DNA from: Chengkuizengella axinellae
GTDB lineage: Bacteria > Bacillota > Bacilli > Paenibacillales > KCTC-33759
Length of the DNA stretch: 64,000 nucleotides
Direction of reading: 5' to 3'
NCBI RefSeq assembly: GCF_030730905.1
Contig: NZ_JAVAMP010000004.1
Coordinates: forward strand, 223,226-287,225
Translations under genes and position numbers: made by a program
Notes under the pieces: generated by a model
What the model was told of the DNA's origin: nothing
Seen by the model: the letters and a program-made list of their open reading frames with translations, nothing else
Databases searched by the model: none
Shown here: one piece after another, positions 37,665-45,073 of the stretch
How the letters are laid out: every line of letters begins with the position of its first letter
Numbering within the stretch: position 1 is the stretch's first letter

Positions 37665-37679
37665 ATTGCTCTCCTTTAG

Positions 37680-39494
37680 TTATTGTAAAATTAACTCTCT
37701 AACCTTTTGAGGAATACCATTTACTAGCCTGTAAGCATTAATATAAGGACCTCTTCCTCCAACCAATAACACTGAAGTTCCATCTTTCCCCTTTTGAATC
37801 ACCATACCTTTTGGATAATCAGAAACATTTTGAATATCAAGAAAATTCGAACTAATTGAATCATGATAGTTGTAAGATATTAATGCGGAACTATAAGTTA
37901 TACCATACACATAATTTCCATCAACAATTGCATTTTCACATGTCGTGGTTACCCATTCCGCCCATCTCTTTTCAACCTTCCATGTTGAAGCATTCAACTC
38001 TACTATCCCTTCTGGACCATTTACAAGAATATTGCCATTGTTCAATACTCTAAATCTCTTTATATTATCTAGTAATTCAATGTTAGTAATTAATTCTTTT
38101 GTATTTGCATCAAGAACACGAATCATTTTTCTACGCATTCCTAATATTAAGTTCCCTTTAAGATCGTAACAAACAGCCCATACCGGTAATTCAAGAGAAA
38201 ATTCGGCTATCATCTCACCTGAGTCTAATGACATTTCCATCGCATAATTATCCTCAGTTCCTACAAGCACTCTGTTTTCAAAATAGGCTACATCTCTACA
38301 AATCCCTTTTAGCTGCTTATGCCATAATATGTCCCCACTAGCATCAGCTCTAAACACTGTTCCGTTAGTAGAAATAGCTATAAATCCACTATCCTTGAGC
38401 GGAATAGACCTTCTAATCCTTCCAAAAGAATAATGGAATCGCTCAACCTCTTTTATTTTTATACTATTATAACGGTCACTTTCATAACATACGACAGACA
38501 CGCTTCCATCTTCTAGGGCACAGTACACCTTCTCTGGGTGATCTGGATGTTCATCCATTCCCCATATACAATTTCCATTTCCAATAGAACTCATAATATT
38601 TCCTGTAGTCCCATTTACTTGATATACTTCTCCTGACTCTAGTACCACATAAATTGTTTCATCATTTACATAACAAACTTGATTTAATTGAAATTTAAAA
38701 GGTCCTATTTTATTTTTTAGTTGAATTTGTTTATTTTTATTTGAATATATGTATAAGTAGTGATCAAAGCATGCAACATAAGCTAAAGAATAGTCTTTGT
38801 TAAAAGTAATCCATTCAACATCATCATTAGTAATACTATAATGTTCAGCATTCTCCAAATTGCCATCAACAATTGTTATTCCATAACGATTATCGGTAGT
38901 CCCCCAAAAACGATCATGTTTTTTGTCATACTTAACACAATGTACAGGTCCATCATCAATCCTAATTGCTTTTTCAAAAATACCAGTATCTAAACTTCCT
39001 TTATATAACCATCCACGAAAGTCAGATAGAACATGTACATCCTTTTTATCTGAACAAATATATTCAGTAAATGATTCTTTATTTGGATCTAAAATTCTCT
39101 CTACCGACAACTCTTCTAAATCCAACTCTAGAATTTGACCGTAGCCATTTGATGAGTATAATTTATTATTGTAAATTTCTAATGCATGATTTGGTGAAGA
39201 GACGGCCAAGTCATCTTCATGTAATCCACTTTCATCTTTATATTCACTTGATATTAAGATGTCTAAAGGTTCTAATGAATCGATATCCCATTTAACAATA
39301 TTTCCAGCATTATCTTTTGTGAAGATAAAATCTGAAGTAGAAACAATTTTATAAATTGGATTGTTAAGATCAATGTTCCTTGATTGTTTAACAATATTAA
39401 GATTTGAGTCTAACAAATATATTTGTCCTTTTCTCCCTCCAGCAACAATATAATTTTCATTAACGATATGAATATTCTGTATTCTTTCTCTCAT
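37680..39494 (-). CDS. Beta-propeller (WD40/PQQ-like) protein, second propeller of the cluster
   Basis: This 604-aa protein is made of repeated four-strand blades without a signal peptide. Repeats such as GQIYLLDSNLNIVKQ, GNIVKWDIDSLEPLD, GSVSVVCYESDRYN and GTVFRADASGDILW place it with WD40/PQQ-type propellers, probably two propellers of about seven blades. ATG follows AAGGAGAGGG. Together with the WD40 protein at 40385-42199 it flanks the peptide array on both sides. Propellers are usually scaffolds or binding platforms, and these may hold the small peptides or enzymes together. No catalytic residues are claimed. Confidence 0.78.
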   Translation of the reverse strand: MRERIQNIHIVNENYIVAGGRKGQIYLLDSNLNIVKQSRNIDLNNPIYKIVSTSDFIFTKDNAGNIVKWDIDSLEPLDILISSEYKDESGLHEDDLAVSSPNHALEIYNNKLYSSNGYGQILELDLEELSVERILDPNKESFTEYICSDKKDVHVLSDFRGWLYKGSLDTGIFEKAIRIDDGPVHCVKYDKKHDRFWGTTDNRYGITIVDGNLENAEHYSITNDDVEWITFNKDYSLAYVACFDHYLYIYSNKNKQIQLKNKIGPFKFQLNQVCYVNDETIYVVLESGEVYQVNGTTGNIMSSIGNGNCIWGMDEHPDHPEKVYCALEDGSVSVVCYESDRYNSIKIKEVERFHYSFGRIRRSIPLKDSGFIAISTNGTVFRADASGDILWHKQLKGICRDVAYFENRVLVGTEDNYAMEMSLDSGEMIAEFSLELPVWAVCYDLKGNLILGMRRKMIRVLDANTKELITNIELLDNIKRFRVLNNGNILVNGPEGIVELNASTWKVEKRWAEWVTTTCENAIVDGNYVYGITYSSALISYNYHDSISSNFLDIQNVSDYPKGMVIQKGKDGTSVLLVGGRGPYINAYRLVNGIPQKVRELILQ

Positions 39495-39670
39495 TACAAC
39501 CCTCTCCTTATATTTAATCTTACAATTCTAAATACACATTACCTGAATTTTGAGTACAGTATGAAATTTGGAGAAAACGTCACGTTACACTTTATGATTC
39601 TAAGTAGTTCATAACACGTTTGACGTCTTCTCTTTCATACTTTACTAATGAAAACTAGCTTTTATTTTTA

Positions 39671-39730
39671 TTAATAACCTTCTGCATTCTTTCCAGCTGT
39701 TCGCTTTACTGGCTTTTTTTTCTCGGACAT
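39671..39730 (-). CDS. Array peptide 5 (19 aa, variant C-terminus)
   Basis: The last unit of the tandem array encodes MSEKKKPVKRTAGKNAEGY. It keeps the first 10 residues of the other copies and the AGKN core but ends AEGY instead of VPVGV. Its AAGGAGGTG ribosome binding site is 8 bases before ATG. The penultimate residue is glycine, as in every other copy. Confidence 0.88.
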   Translation of the reverse strand: MSEKKKPVKRTAGKNAEGY

Positions 39731-39774
39731 CTTCTTGCACCTCCTTGACTAGAAATATTTATGTTAGGTTTTTA

Positions 39775-39837
39775 TTACACTCCTACGGGTACGTTCTTAC
39801 CTGCAATTCGCTTTACTGGCTTCTTTTTCTCAGACAT
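39775..39837 (-). CDS. Array peptide 4 (20 aa)
   Basis: Encodes MSEKKKPVKRIAGKNVPVGV, identical to units 2 and 3, after AAGGAGGTG. High basic charge in the first half, hydrophobic end with penultimate Gly. No Cys, Ser-rich or Trp core typical of classical RiPPs. Confidence 0.9.
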   Translation of the reverse strand: MSEKKKPVKRIAGKNVPVGV

Positions 39838-39880
39838 CTTCTTGCACCTCCTTAACTAGTCTTAATTTATGTTAGGTTTA

Positions 39881-39943
39881 TTACACTCCTACGGGTACGT
39901 TCTTACCTGCAATTCGCTTTACTGGCTTCTTTTTCTCAGACAT
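39881..39943 (-). CDS. Array peptide 3 (20 aa)
   Basis: Encodes the same 20 residues as units 2 and 4, with the same AAGGAGGTG site. The DNA of units 3 and 4 is almost identical through the spacer as well, indicating recent duplication. Confidence 0.9.
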   Translation of the reverse strand: MSEKKKPVKRIAGKNVPVGV

Positions 39944-39987
39944 CTTCTTGCACCTCCTTAACTAGTCCTAATTTATATTAGGTTTTA

Positions 39988-40050
39988 TTAAACTCCTACG
40001 GGTACATTCTTACCTGCAATTCGCTTTACTGGCTTCTTTTTCTCAGACAT
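39988..40050 (-). CDS. Array peptide 2 (20 aa)
   Basis: Encodes the same 20 residues as units 3 and 4, with a few silent changes (AAT for AAC, GTT for GTG), which suggests selection on the protein rather than only DNA copying. The ribosome binding site is GAGGAGGTG. Confidence 0.9.
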   Translation of the reverse strand: MSEKKKPVKRIAGKNVPVGV

Positions 40051-40093
40051 CTTCTTACACCTCCTCAACTAGTCCTATTTATATTAGGTTTTA

Positions 40094-40156
40094 TTAAACT
40101 CCTATCGCTACGCTATTTCCTGCAATTCGCTTTACTGGCTTCTTTCTCTTGGACAT
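40094..40156 (-). CDS. Array peptide 1 (20 aa, variant)
   Basis: The first unit encodes MSKRKKPVKRIAGNSVAIGV. The KKPVKRIAG core and final GV are kept, while residues 3-4 and 14-18 differ. TGGAGGTG precedes the ATG. It lies 36 bases after the stop of the 51-aa Cys peptide. Confidence 0.88.
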   Translation of the reverse strand: MSKRKKPVKRIAGNSVAIGV

Positions 40157-40192
40157 CTTCTAACACCTCCATAGTTAGTAAAAAAATATATA

Positions 40193-40348
40193 TTAACCTA
40201 CGTGAACTTTCATAGATTCTTTTTCGTTGGTATATAACAAAGAATTCTTACCATCTTCAATATTTGTATACTTCACATTTTGTTCTACTCTGCAAGAAAA
40301 ACATGCACGTTTACAAAAATCTTTACATCCCATTTTCTTCTTTTGCAT
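40193..40348 (-). CDS. 51-aa cysteine-motif peptide
   Basis: A short gene, 36 bases after the WD40 stop, with ATG at 40348 after AGAGAGG. It encodes 51 residues: a basic start MQKKKMG, a four-cysteine cluster C8-x3-C12-x3-C16-x2-C19 (CKDFCKRACFSC), and a polar tail ending KVHVG. The cysteine spacing could hold a zinc ion or an Fe-S cluster, so it may be a redox or metal partner, or a further precursor. The start MQKKKMG resembles the lysine-rich start of the array peptides only loosely. No known family was recognised. Confidence 0.82.
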   Translation of the reverse strand: MQKKKMGCKDFCKRACFSCRVEQNVKYTNIEDGKNSLLYTNEKESMKVHVG

Positions 40349-40384
40349 TATTTTTAACCTCTCTTCCATCTCTTTAGTTATTAA

Positions 40385-42199
40385 TTAAACAGCTTTATCT
40401 AGACGCTGAAGCATTTCCTTTTTAACTTGAAGCAAATGAAGTACTGTAGGGTCTACACAATAAATACATCCGTCGTAAGATGCAGCAAGTACTACATTTT
40501 CGTTGCTTGCAACACTGCTAATTCCATTGTTAGCTATTTTTTTGGAAATCACTTTTCCATTTGTTAAGTTAACAGTATATAAATTGCCCCAATAATCACC
40601 TACAACAGCCATTGCCTCACCTACAAAACAAACGGATTTCAATGAACGTTTACCTAAACAAAATGAATGTAATAACTTTCCTGTAGAAAACTCAAATATT
40701 TTCAAAGTAAAATCTCTACTTACACTTGCAATTAATTGACCAGAAGGTGAGAAGTCTACATCATTAATAATGGCAGTATGACCAAGAAATTGATTCATTA
40801 CTTCACCTTTGAAATTCCATGTTTTTATTTCTCCTCCAGCTGAACAACTAAGACCATAATCTTCCACTGGATGTAAGCGTAAAGATTTTACAGCCCCTTC
40901 GTGTACGTTTAATAATTTGCTTAAAACCTCCCCTTCAGAGTTCATATGAACGATTGCACCACTATAACATCCTACAAATAACTGATTGTTTTTAGAAAAT
41001 CTAATTGTATTAATAGGCCCTTCTCCTAAAAACATTTCTTTTTTCTTGAAAAGTTGACTATTTTTAAAATGAAATAAATGTACTTTTTGATTATGAGCTC
41101 CTGTCGCTAAAATATTACTCTGCTCATTTAACGCTACAGCATTCATTAAGAACCTACCAGATTGAGGTTCTACTATATGAAAGGGTTGGTTAGGATATAG
41201 ATTCATCTCTCCCATTCTAATAAACCCATCATCACTAACTAATGCCATCTTCTGATTAGATATTGCAATTTCGTTAAAACAAACATTCCCTACTTCATAT
41301 TGATTGTCCCCAATTTCCTTTATAAACTGACCAGATTGTGCTTCCCAAACAAGTACGGTTCCATCAAACGTACCAGCTAAAACGTTCTTCCCATCTTGTG
41401 ACCAGACTAATGACCTCTCCCACTTTGTAGGAATATTCTCCAAAGCAACTTTTGAAGTAAAATCATCGCTATTCCAAATAATGATATTTTGATCGTATGC
41501 CGCTGATAAGATATCTCCAGTTTCTGGAGAAATAGCAACTTTTTTAATCCCTGATTGATGGGCGTTAATTTCTTTTACTAACTCTCCATTTTCTATACTA
41601 AATACCCGAATGAATCCATCATCACAACCTAATACCACTCTTTTTTTGTTAATATCTATCGCACAAGTATCTGTCTCAACTTCAAATGGACCCCATTTAT
41701 GAATTAATTTTCCTGTGTCAATGTCCCAAACACGTAAGGTTTTATCATCTCCAGATGAGAAGATCTTTTGGTCAAAGTAAGCTAAAGACAGTACATCTTT
41801 TTCATGACCATCTATTACTGTTTTCACTGCTCCAGTAGTTAAATCCCAAACAAGTATTCTATGATCTCTTGATGCAGAAACCCCAAGCTCATCATTAATA
41901 AACATAAAATCTTCTACATCATCACTGTGCCCTAACAAGGTAATTTGAACTTTACCACGAACTATATCCCAAACTTTGATTGTGTAATCGGAAGAACAAG
42001 ACGCTGCTTTAGTTCCTTCTTGATTAGATACAATTTTATTTACTAAATGATCATGATAACCCAATAATGTTACTTGATTATCTACTAAATTGAACTTAGC
42101 AACGGCTCCATCATATGCTGAAGTAACAACTTCATTCCCACCAAGATGTGCTACACTTGTTACAGGTCCACGATGTTTTCTAAATTCATGATTTTTCAT
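40385..42199 (-). CDS. WD40-repeat protein (ToxC-like)
   Basis: This 604-aa protein is two WD40 propellers in a row. Blades are easy to see: SDYTIKVWDIVRGKVQ, RDHRILVWDLTTGAVK, DDKTLRVWDIDTGKL, and in the second half GGEIKTWNFKGEV and RDFTLKIFEFSTGK. I chose the ATG at 42199 (8 bases after GGAGGG) over the GTG at 42208 that overlaps the previous stop. A WD-repeat protein (ToxC) of unknown role is part of toxoflavin clusters in Burkholderia glumae and Pseudomonas protegens. Here it directly precedes the peptide genes, so a peptide- or enzyme-scaffolding role is attractive. Confidence 0.85.
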   Translation of the reverse strand: MKNHEFRKHRGPVTSVAHLGGNEVVTSAYDGAVAKFNLVDNQVTLLGYHDHLVNKIVSNQEGTKAASCSSDYTIKVWDIVRGKVQITLLGHSDDVEDFMFINDELGVSASRDHRILVWDLTTGAVKTVIDGHEKDVLSLAYFDQKIFSSGDDKTLRVWDIDTGKLIHKWGPFEVETDTCAIDINKKRVVLGCDDGFIRVFSIENGELVKEINAHQSGIKKVAISPETGDILSAAYDQNIIIWNSDDFTSKVALENIPTKWERSLVWSQDGKNVLAGTFDGTVLVWEAQSGQFIKEIGDNQYEVGNVCFNEIAISNQKMALVSDDGFIRMGEMNLYPNQPFHIVEPQSGRFLMNAVALNEQSNILATGAHNQKVHLFHFKNSQLFKKKEMFLGEGPINTIRFSKNNQLFVGCYSGAIVHMNSEGEVLSKLLNVHEGAVKSLRLHPVEDYGLSCSAGGEIKTWNFKGEVMNQFLGHTAIINDVDFSPSGQLIASVSRDFTLKIFEFSTGKLLHSFCLGKRSLKSVCFVGEAMAVVGDYWGNLYTVNLTNGKVISKKIANNGISSVASNENVVLAASYDGCIYCVDPTVLHLLQVKKEMLQRLDKAV

Positions 42200-42204
42200 G
42201 TCAT

Positions 42205-42825
42205 TCACCCTCCAGATTCTACTTTTTGTAGTTCTTCTTGGTATCCAATATTTTTATGGAATGTTATTCTCTCACCATGAAGATCGCTTAGTACATTTAA
42301 TGCCGTTTGGGCACCATGTCCTGCTGCAATAATAGCTTGAGACGAGACACCTGCTGCTGTACCTGTTGCATAAACATTAGGAATTGATGTTTTACAATTT
42401 TCATCAATTGTTATCTTCTTCTGAGTATATGGCTCATTATGTTCTTCCAAATTTACTCCTGAGATTTCAGCACATTTCATTCCAGCACCTTGTCCACAAG
42501 CAAGAATCAATTTATTAGCTATATAACTTCCTTCTCCACAAATGACTTCAATGTGAGAATCATAATATTTAATTTCAGATATCTTATCTTCATATATTTG
42601 TACATCGCGTTGTTTGATTTGTTCTAATCCTAGTTCTAATAGTTCTGGCCCATCAAAACCTTCAGGAAAACCCAAGTAATTATCCACAAATGCTGCATAC
42701 ATCTGAGAACGTTGTTCACCAATCATTAATGTTCTAAGCCCACCATCAGCTAGATACATTCCTGCACTTAAAGCCGATGGTCCTAAACCTATAATCATTG
42801 CATCATATTTGACTTCACTACTCAT
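42205..42825 (-). CDS. Single-domain FAD/thioredoxin-reductase-like protein without CxxC
   Basis: This 206-aa flavoprotein has the FAD motif IIGLGPSALSAGMYLA (residues 11-26) and the closing motif NVYATGTAAGVSSQAIIAAGHG of the thioredoxin reductase family. It is about 100 residues shorter than thioredoxin reductase: the NADPH domain and its redox CxxC are missing, with only VICGEG and LILACGQG in their place. It therefore cannot be a normal thioredoxin reductase. A flavin oxidase or oxygenase role on a pathway intermediate, perhaps in N-N bond formation of the triazine, is a guess. Confidence 0.78.
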   Translation of the reverse strand: MSSEVKYDAMIIGLGPSALSAGMYLADGGLRTLMIGEQRSQMYAAFVDNYLGFPEGFDGPELLELGLEQIKQRDVQIYEDKISEIKYYDSHIEVICGEGSYIANKLILACGQGAGMKCAEISGVNLEEHNEPYTQKKITIDENCKTSIPNVYATGTAAGVSSQAIIAAGHGAQTALNVLSDLHGERITFHKNIGYQEELQKVESGG

Positions 42826-42871
42826 AAATACAACCTCCTATTATTAATCTAAATATTTATATACTGAATAT

Positions 42872-43645
42872 TCAAAATTTTCTAATTATTCTAAAGCCAG
42901 TGTATTTAAAAACTTCATCAGGATGCCTTCCATGACGTCTAGCTACACGACACAAGTCTCCTCCGCGAGCAAAAGATCCTCCTTTTAGTACGGGATATTT
43001 TTCCCCTAGTGTTTCAATGAGATCATCTTCAATAAAATCTCCACCTTTGTAAGGTTCATATATGGTGCTTGTCCACTCTTCTACATTTCCTCCCATATCA
43101 TATACTCCAAAATAGGAACGTCCACTTCCATATTTTCGAACAGGTGTTGTAGAACCTACACCAGCTTCAATGGAATTACATACACTATCGTCAAATTCAT
43201 TCCCCCAAGGGTATTGTGTCTTTAATGGACCTCTAGCTGCATATTCCCACTGATGTTCTGAAGGGATTGAGATGATCATATCCATTTCCTTAGAAATCCA
43301 TAAACAAAAACTTAATGCCTCATCATAACTCATACCCCATACAGGATGGTCATCTTTACCTGGCTGCTTCAATATACTTTCAGGATAAGGTATATCAGTA
43401 CTGTCACAAAATTGTTTATACAGCTGATTAGTAACGAGTATATCTGAGATTTCAAAAGCTTCTATATGAACCTGATGTTTAGGATATTCTTTCATTAACC
43501 AGTCTTTAAAATCTCTTTCATACCTTGGCTCTAGCAACTTATCTTTCCAATATTCGTGCGCCTCTTCAATTTCCTCCCTACTACTTCCTATAAATGCTTC
43601 CCCTTCAGGGATTTTAATCCACTGAAAATCTACTTCCAAAGTCAT
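42872..43645 (-). CDS. FGE-fold protein with one copper cysteine lost (ToxD-like)
   Basis: This 257-aa protein has the formylglycine-generating-enzyme fold (WIKIPEGEAFIGSS at the start, HQWEYAARGPLKTQYPWGNE, YDMGGNVEEWTS, then KGGSFARGGDLCRVARR). Compared with the true FGE at 10704-11699, the first active cysteine is Arg227 and only the second is kept (Cys232, same 5-residue spacing). It is therefore unlikely to oxidise sulfatases. ToxD of toxoflavin clusters has the same fold. Start ATG 43645 follows GAGGAGGATCAAT; an ATG-less extension to 43660 overlaps that site. Confidence 0.82.
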   Translation of the reverse strand: MTLEVDFQWIKIPEGEAFIGSSREEIEEAHEYWKDKLLEPRYERDFKDWLMKEYPKHQVHIEAFEISDILVTNQLYKQFCDSTDIPYPESILKQPGKDDHPVWGMSYDEALSFCLWISKEMDMIISIPSEHQWEYAARGPLKTQYPWGNEFDDSVCNSIEAGVGSTTPVRKYGSGRSYFGVYDMGGNVEEWTSTIYEPYKGGDFIEDDLIETLGEKYPVLKGGSFARGGDLCRVARRHGRHPDEVFKYTGFRIIRKF

Positions 43646-43674
43646 ATTGATCCTCCTCATCCTGACTAACTTTT

Positions 43675-44397
43675 TTATATAATGTGTTTACATTTATTAA
43701 TTTTGGTATGAATATATCTATAATTGTACTGAGAAGAATTTCCCCATATTGAAACTCGTTTAGATATATTTACACCCATTAATCGCAATGCATTTACCTT
43801 TAAAGGATTATTCGTCATCAATGAAACTGATTTCTTTCTGAGATGATTCAATACGATGCTTGCCTCTTCATAATTACGTTGATCCTCCTGAAATCCAAGA
43901 GAAGTATTTGCTTCAAGTGTGTCATATCCATTTTCTTGCAATATATAAGTCAGTGATTTATTTAATAACCCTATCCCTCTTCCTTCCTGATTCGCAATAT
44001 AGAACAGTGCCCCACATTGATTTTCCACAATCTTTTGAATCGATTTTTGTAATTGAAACCCACAGTCACATTTTTTACTTCCAAATATATCTCCTGTGTG
44101 GCAAATACTATGCATTCTTATCCAAGCATCCTCGCTCTCTTCAAAGTTACCAAAAGTTAAAACAGAAGACTGTTGTAAATTTGCAAGATCTAAACTAGGG
44201 AGCGATTGAATAAATTGCCTCTTATCTTTTATGTGTAGATCAGTTACATCCATCCATGTATACCATTGAAAAAATACTGTACTCTCATGTAATGTTATCG
44301 GCATTTGTACTGGTCCAACCAAACAAATTTTTTGCTCATGATGCTCAATAATTTGTATTTTATCTTTAATCAATTCAATTGAAACTTCATTTATCAT
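43675..44397 (-). CDS. GTP cyclohydrolase II (RibA/ToxB-like)
   Basis: This 240-aa enzyme opens GTP to a 2,5-diaminopyrimidinone, the first step of riboflavin and of toxoflavin biosynthesis. Zinc ligands C99, C110 and C112 are present (RMHSICHTGDIFGSKKCDCG), as is the phosphate loop EGRGIGL and NNPLKVNAL. The start is the ATG at 44397 after GGAAGGTGG; the frame stays open to 44469. It is a stand-alone cyclohydrolase II without the RibB domain that Bacillus RibA usually carries, which, with context, points to a dedicated secondary-metabolism copy (ToxB). Confidence 0.9.
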   Translation of the reverse strand: MINEVSIELIKDKIQIIEHHEQKICLVGPVQMPITLHESTVFFQWYTWMDVTDLHIKDKRQFIQSLPSLDLANLQQSSVLTFGNFEESEDAWIRMHSICHTGDIFGSKKCDCGFQLQKSIQKIVENQCGALFYIANQEGRGIGLLNKSLTYILQENGYDTLEANTSLGFQEDQRNYEEASIVLNHLRKKSVSLMTNNPLKVNALRLMGVNISKRVSIWGNSSQYNYRYIHTKINKCKHII

Positions 44398-44441
44398 TTT
44401 ATCCACCTTCCATTTAAACTTGTTTAAAAGATTACTTTTCT

Positions 44442-45068
44442 TCAACTTAATGTGTTTTTTAAAATCCATTGCACCATATAAATAGGATTTATATTACTGT
44501 CATGAATTTGAATTGAATCAAATAATTTATCAGATGAGATGTGGCAATAATCATCCAACTCACCATGAAGCTTCAACATTTCTCTCAATTGATCCGTCAT
44601 TATACTAAAATCATCTGTGACTTCTTCTGAAAGTGAATGTATTTCCTCTCCCCATGTTGTATAACCAATTAGCAAATGAGATTGGATGTTATTTTCTTGT
44701 TTTATTTGTTCAATTTTCTTATTTTGAACATTCACATCAACACTCTTTAGTTTGATAAAACTTTGCTTATAAGGATGGAATACATAGAATCCTTTTTCTT
44801 CAAGTTCAGTAATTACAAAGTCTTCTAAAATAATTACAATAGGTAGAAGGTTGTTCTCCATTCCTACATTTGAACTTGTTTTAAATGATTCGTATAATAA
44901 TTGTCCTAGCACATTTTTATGCATCATTGGTATCGGTGGCGCTATTACTGAGTACCCTTCCTGTTCTTTTTGGATTATACAAGGAATTTCTTTAATCAAA
45001 TTTATATTTTCTTGAGCTATGTCATGTAAATAATCAATTATGGTTTTTCTTGCATCAATTCTGTTCAT
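44442..45068 (-). CDS. Unrecognised protein of the tox-like operon
   Basis: This 208-aa protein is soluble, acidic and mostly alpha/beta. No motif was recognised. It has a Pro-rich VIAPPIPMMHKNVLG stretch, a VVIILEDFVI strand and a helix-rich end. It begins 5 bases after the pheromone-like peptide gene and ends 44 bases before the GTP cyclohydrolase II gene, so it belongs to the pathway or its control. It could be a regulator or a small binding protein. Confidence 0.72.
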   Translation of the reverse strand: MNRIDARKTIIDYLHDIAQENINLIKEIPCIIQKEQEGYSVIAPPIPMMHKNVLGQLLYESFKTSSNVGMENNLLPIVIILEDFVITELEEKGFYVFHPYKQSFIKLKSVDVNVQNKKIEQIKQENNIQSHLLIGYTTWGEEIHSLSEEVTDDFSIMTDQLREMLKLHGELDDYCHISSDKLFDSIQIHDSNINPIYMVQWILKNTLS

Positions 45069-45073
45069 TTTCT

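Larger units (their letters stand above)
39671..40180 (-). repeat. Tandem array of five peptide genes, period 106-107 bases
   Basis: Five units are spaced 106, 107, 106 and 107 bases from start to start (40156, 40050, 39943, 39837, 39730). Each unit holds an ACTAGT-containing spacer, a strong AGGAGGTG ribosome binding site, a 19-20-codon gene and a TAATAAA end. Units 2-4 encode the same 20 residues, MSEKKKPVKRIAGKNVPVGV; units 1 and 5 differ mostly in the C-terminal third. A coding, strongly translated array argues against CRISPR or a silent repeat. Confidence 0.92.

Noticed and set aside
39600..39640. Minus-strand mini-frame MKEKTSNVL after the last array unit
   Set aside because: It starts with lysines like the array peptides but stops after nine codons and has no ribosome binding site.
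39671..40180. Possible CRISPR array or minisatellite
   Set aside because: The 106-base period units each contain a start codon, ribosome binding site, stop codon and silent substitutions, and spacers are not unique; this is a coding array.
42872..43645. Second active sulfatase-modifying enzyme
   Set aside because: The first catalytic cysteine is replaced by Arg227 and no sulfatase is near; the fold is shared but the function must differ.
43860..44198. 112-aa plus-strand frame antisense to GTP cyclohydrolase II
   Set aside because: It is antisense to a conserved enzyme, lacks a ribosome binding site and resembles no protein.
42205..44397. Riboflavin biosynthesis operon
   Set aside because: GTP cyclohydrolase II and a RibD-like gene are present but RibB, RibE and RibH are absent, no FMN riboswitch was seen, and the neighbours fit a toxoflavin-type pathway.
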